NCBI GenBank assembly: GCA_041583135.1
Contig: JBFHGJ010000033.1
Coordinates: 1 to 51,961, forward strand
Origin: JABSOG01 sp041583135
GTDB taxonomy: Bacteria > Pseudomonadota > Gammaproteobacteria > Enterobacterales > Alteromonadaceae
Reading direction: 5' to 3'
Length of the DNA stretch: 51,961 nt
Under the pieces are notes generated by a model, which made no database searches, was not told the DNA's origin, and saw nothing but the letters and a program-made list of their open reading frames with translations. The position numbers were made by a program, and so were the translations under genes. Of the stretch, positions 50,726 through 51,961 are shown piece after piece (position 1 is the stretch's first letter; the number at the start of each line of letters is the position of its first letter).

Positions 50726-51961
50726 ATGAGCGCCCAAAGTTCCTCCCTCGTCAAAAAGCTTGCCTCAGGCTCTTTGGTGTTACAGATATTCATTGCCATC
50801 GTCATCGGTATCGCCTTGGCAGTCGTCGCACCTGAAATGGCCAAGTCACTGTCCTTACTCGGCAACCTCTTTGTCAGCGCGCTCAAGGCCGTCGCGCCGG
50901 TGCTGGTCTTTATCCTAGTAATGGCGTCAATCGCCAACCAAAAAAGCGATGGCGATGCCGATTTAAAACCCATCGTCGGCTTGTATTTTCTCGGCACCAT
51001 CAGCGCCGCCGTTATCGCCGTGTTGTTAAGCTTTGTGTTTCCCACAACGCTGACCTTAGATCTGGCAGGTGCCAGCAACAATCCGCCACAAGGTCTGGCC
51101 GAAGTGCTCTCAACTTTGCTGTTCAAAGTGGTCGATAACCCCATCAACGCCATTGCCAGTGGTAATTTTATCGGCATCTTGGCTTGGTCATTGGCACTGG
51201 GTTTTGCACTAAAACGTGCCAACGACACCACCAAAAAGGCAGTACAGGACTTGTCCGATGCGGTATCAAACTTGGTCAAAATTGTGATCCGCTTTGCCCC
51301 TTTGGGGATTTTGGGATTGGTCGCCAACACCATTGCCACCACCGGCTTTAAAGCCCTGGCCGAATATTCTCATCTGTTGATGGTATTGGTCGGCGCAATG
51401 CTGCTCATCGCTTTGCTGGTCAATCCGCTTATCGTTTACCTCATCACCCGTAAAAACCCCTATCCGCTGGTGTTCACCTGCCTCAGAGAATCGGGCATTA
51501 CCGCCTTTTTCACCCGCAGCTCGGCGGCCAATATTCCCGTGAACATGGCGCTGTGTAAGAAGCTTGACCTACACGAAGACACCTATTCGGTTACTATCCC
51601 ATTAGGTGCCACAGTCAATATGGCCGGCGCCGCCATCACCATCACGGTGTTAACCATGGCAGCGGCACATACTTTGGGTATCGAGATAGGCTTTGGCACG
51701 GCATTGTTGCTCAGTGTCGTCGCCTCTGTGTCAGCCTGTGGCGCCTCAGGTGTGGCCGGTGGTTCACTGCTTTTAATCCCTCTTGCCTGTAGCCTGTTTG
51801 GTATCGACAACGATGTCGCAATGCAAGTCGTTGCAGTGGGCTTTATTATTGGAGTGATTCAAGACTCGGCCGAAACCGCGCTCAACAGCTCTACCGACGT
51901 AGTATTTACCGCTGCGGCGTCACACCATCTACTAGCGCGCGAAGAATTGATCGGACAAGCA
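50726..51961 (+). CDS. sstT: Serine/threonine:Na+ symporter SstT, 3' end beyond the window
   Basis: The 412 visible codons have no stop before the window edge, so the last few residues are missing (E. coli SstT has about 414). Several long segments match E. coli closely: F-T-R-S-S-A-A-N-I-P-V-N-M-A-L-C, P-L-G-A-T-V-N-M-A-G-A-A-I-T-I-T-V, C-G-A-S-G-V-A-G-G-S-L-L-L-I-P and Q-D-S-A-E-T-A-L-N-S-S-T-D-V. It belongs to the glutamate-transporter fold (DAACS) and imports serine and threonine with sodium. AAGG lies 8 bases before the ATG. It starts 79 bp after the GGDEF-EAL gene. Confidence 0.96.
   Translation, partial: MSAQSSSLVKKLASGSLVLQIFIAIVIGIALAVVAPEMAKSLSLLGNLFVSALKAVAPVLVFILVMASIANQKSDGDADLKPIVGLYFLGTISAAVIAVLLSFVFPTTLTLDLAGASNNPPQGLAEVLSTLLFKVVDNPINAIASGNFIGILAWSLALGFALKRANDTTKKAVQDLSDAVSNLVKIVIRFAPLGILGLVANTIATTGFKALAEYSHLLMVLVGAMLLIALLVNPLIVYLITRKNPYPLVFTCLRESGITAFFTRSSAANIPVNMALCKKLDLHEDTYSVTIPLGATVNMAGAAITITVLTMAAAHTLGIEIGFGTALLLSVVASVSACGASGVAGGSLLLIPLACSLFGIDNDVAMQVVAVGFIIGVIQDSAETALNSSTDVVFTAAASHHLLAREELIGQA

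Noticed and set aside
1..51961. CRISPR arrays, tRNA or rRNA genes, prophage or IS elements
   Set aside because: I saw no regularly spaced repeats, cloverleaf or rRNA-like segments, integrase, phage structural genes or IS transposase. A computed tRNA and IS scan would be needed to exclude them fully.

Overview
The window looks like about 52 kb of a marine gammaproteobacterial chromosome, most likely from the Alteromonadales (Shewanella/Colwellia-like). The evidence is a complete GlcNAc/chitin utilisation locus of the Alteromonadales type: LacI-family NagR, BadF-type NagK, SIS-domain NagB-II, NagP, NagX, a TonB-dependent receptor and a GH20 hexosaminidase. An SstT symporter, an ArfA rescue factor and an oligopeptidase B fit the same group. 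I saw no rRNA, tRNA, CRISPR array, prophage or intact insertion sequence. Species assignment is inference.

Layout. 1-4.5 kb: the end of a POT/MFS transporter, an M48 lipoprotein protease and a convergent secreted trypsin-like protease with PKD and PPC domains. 4.8-20.1 kb: the nag locus, with operon nagK-nagB-nagA-nagP-nagX, then the hexosaminidase, TonB-dependent receptor and pgi on the minus strand and nagR divergent from pgi. Near-perfect palindromes (TGACAACGTTGTCA and relatives) lie in front of nagK, the receptor and the nagR/pgi pair and are the likely NagR operators. The pathway runs from outer-membrane uptake of chito-oligosaccharides through periplasmic hydrolysis, inner-membrane uptake, phosphorylation, deacetylation and deamination to fructose-6-P, which pgi links to glucose-6-P. 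20.2-21.5 kb: a GNAT enzyme and an orphan protein with a Tat signal. 21.6-26.6 kb: a RamB/ScfR-like regulator divergent from a glyoxylate-shunt pair. The isocitrate lyase is normal, but the 'malate synthase' is a G-type protein that lacks the catalytic C-terminal domain and several active-site motifs. 26.7-33 kb: a chaperone-usher fimbrial operon with two paralogous subunits, split by an opposite-strand membrane protein with a pilin-like tail.

33-34 kb is a gene-poor gap. 34-35.8 kb: a PhoD-like phosphatase carrying fibronectin type II-like modules. 35.8-40 kb: an acyl-CoA dehydrogenase, a peroxiredoxin, and a run of HDAC-family deacetylase, GNAT acetyltransferase and serine-dehydratase-like PLP enzyme. 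40-46.2 kb: an ABC exporter, a small unknown protein coupled to oligopeptidase B, an M23 lipoprotein endopeptidase and arfA. 46.3-50.6 kb: a solute-binding protein overlapping a membrane GGDEF-EAL protein. 50.7 kb to the end: sstT, still open at the window edge.

The items most worth a second look are the degenerate malate synthase G kept next to isocitrate lyase and a RamB-like regulator; the FN2-like modules on a bacterial phosphatase; a dispersed palindromic repeat family centred on GTGTCWGACAC, usually in inverted pairs, with no mobilising gene in the window; the hairpin enclosing the arfA stop codon; and the binding-protein/c-di-GMP pair. Motif positions were counted by hand. Family assignments come from recalled motifs, not from database searches.
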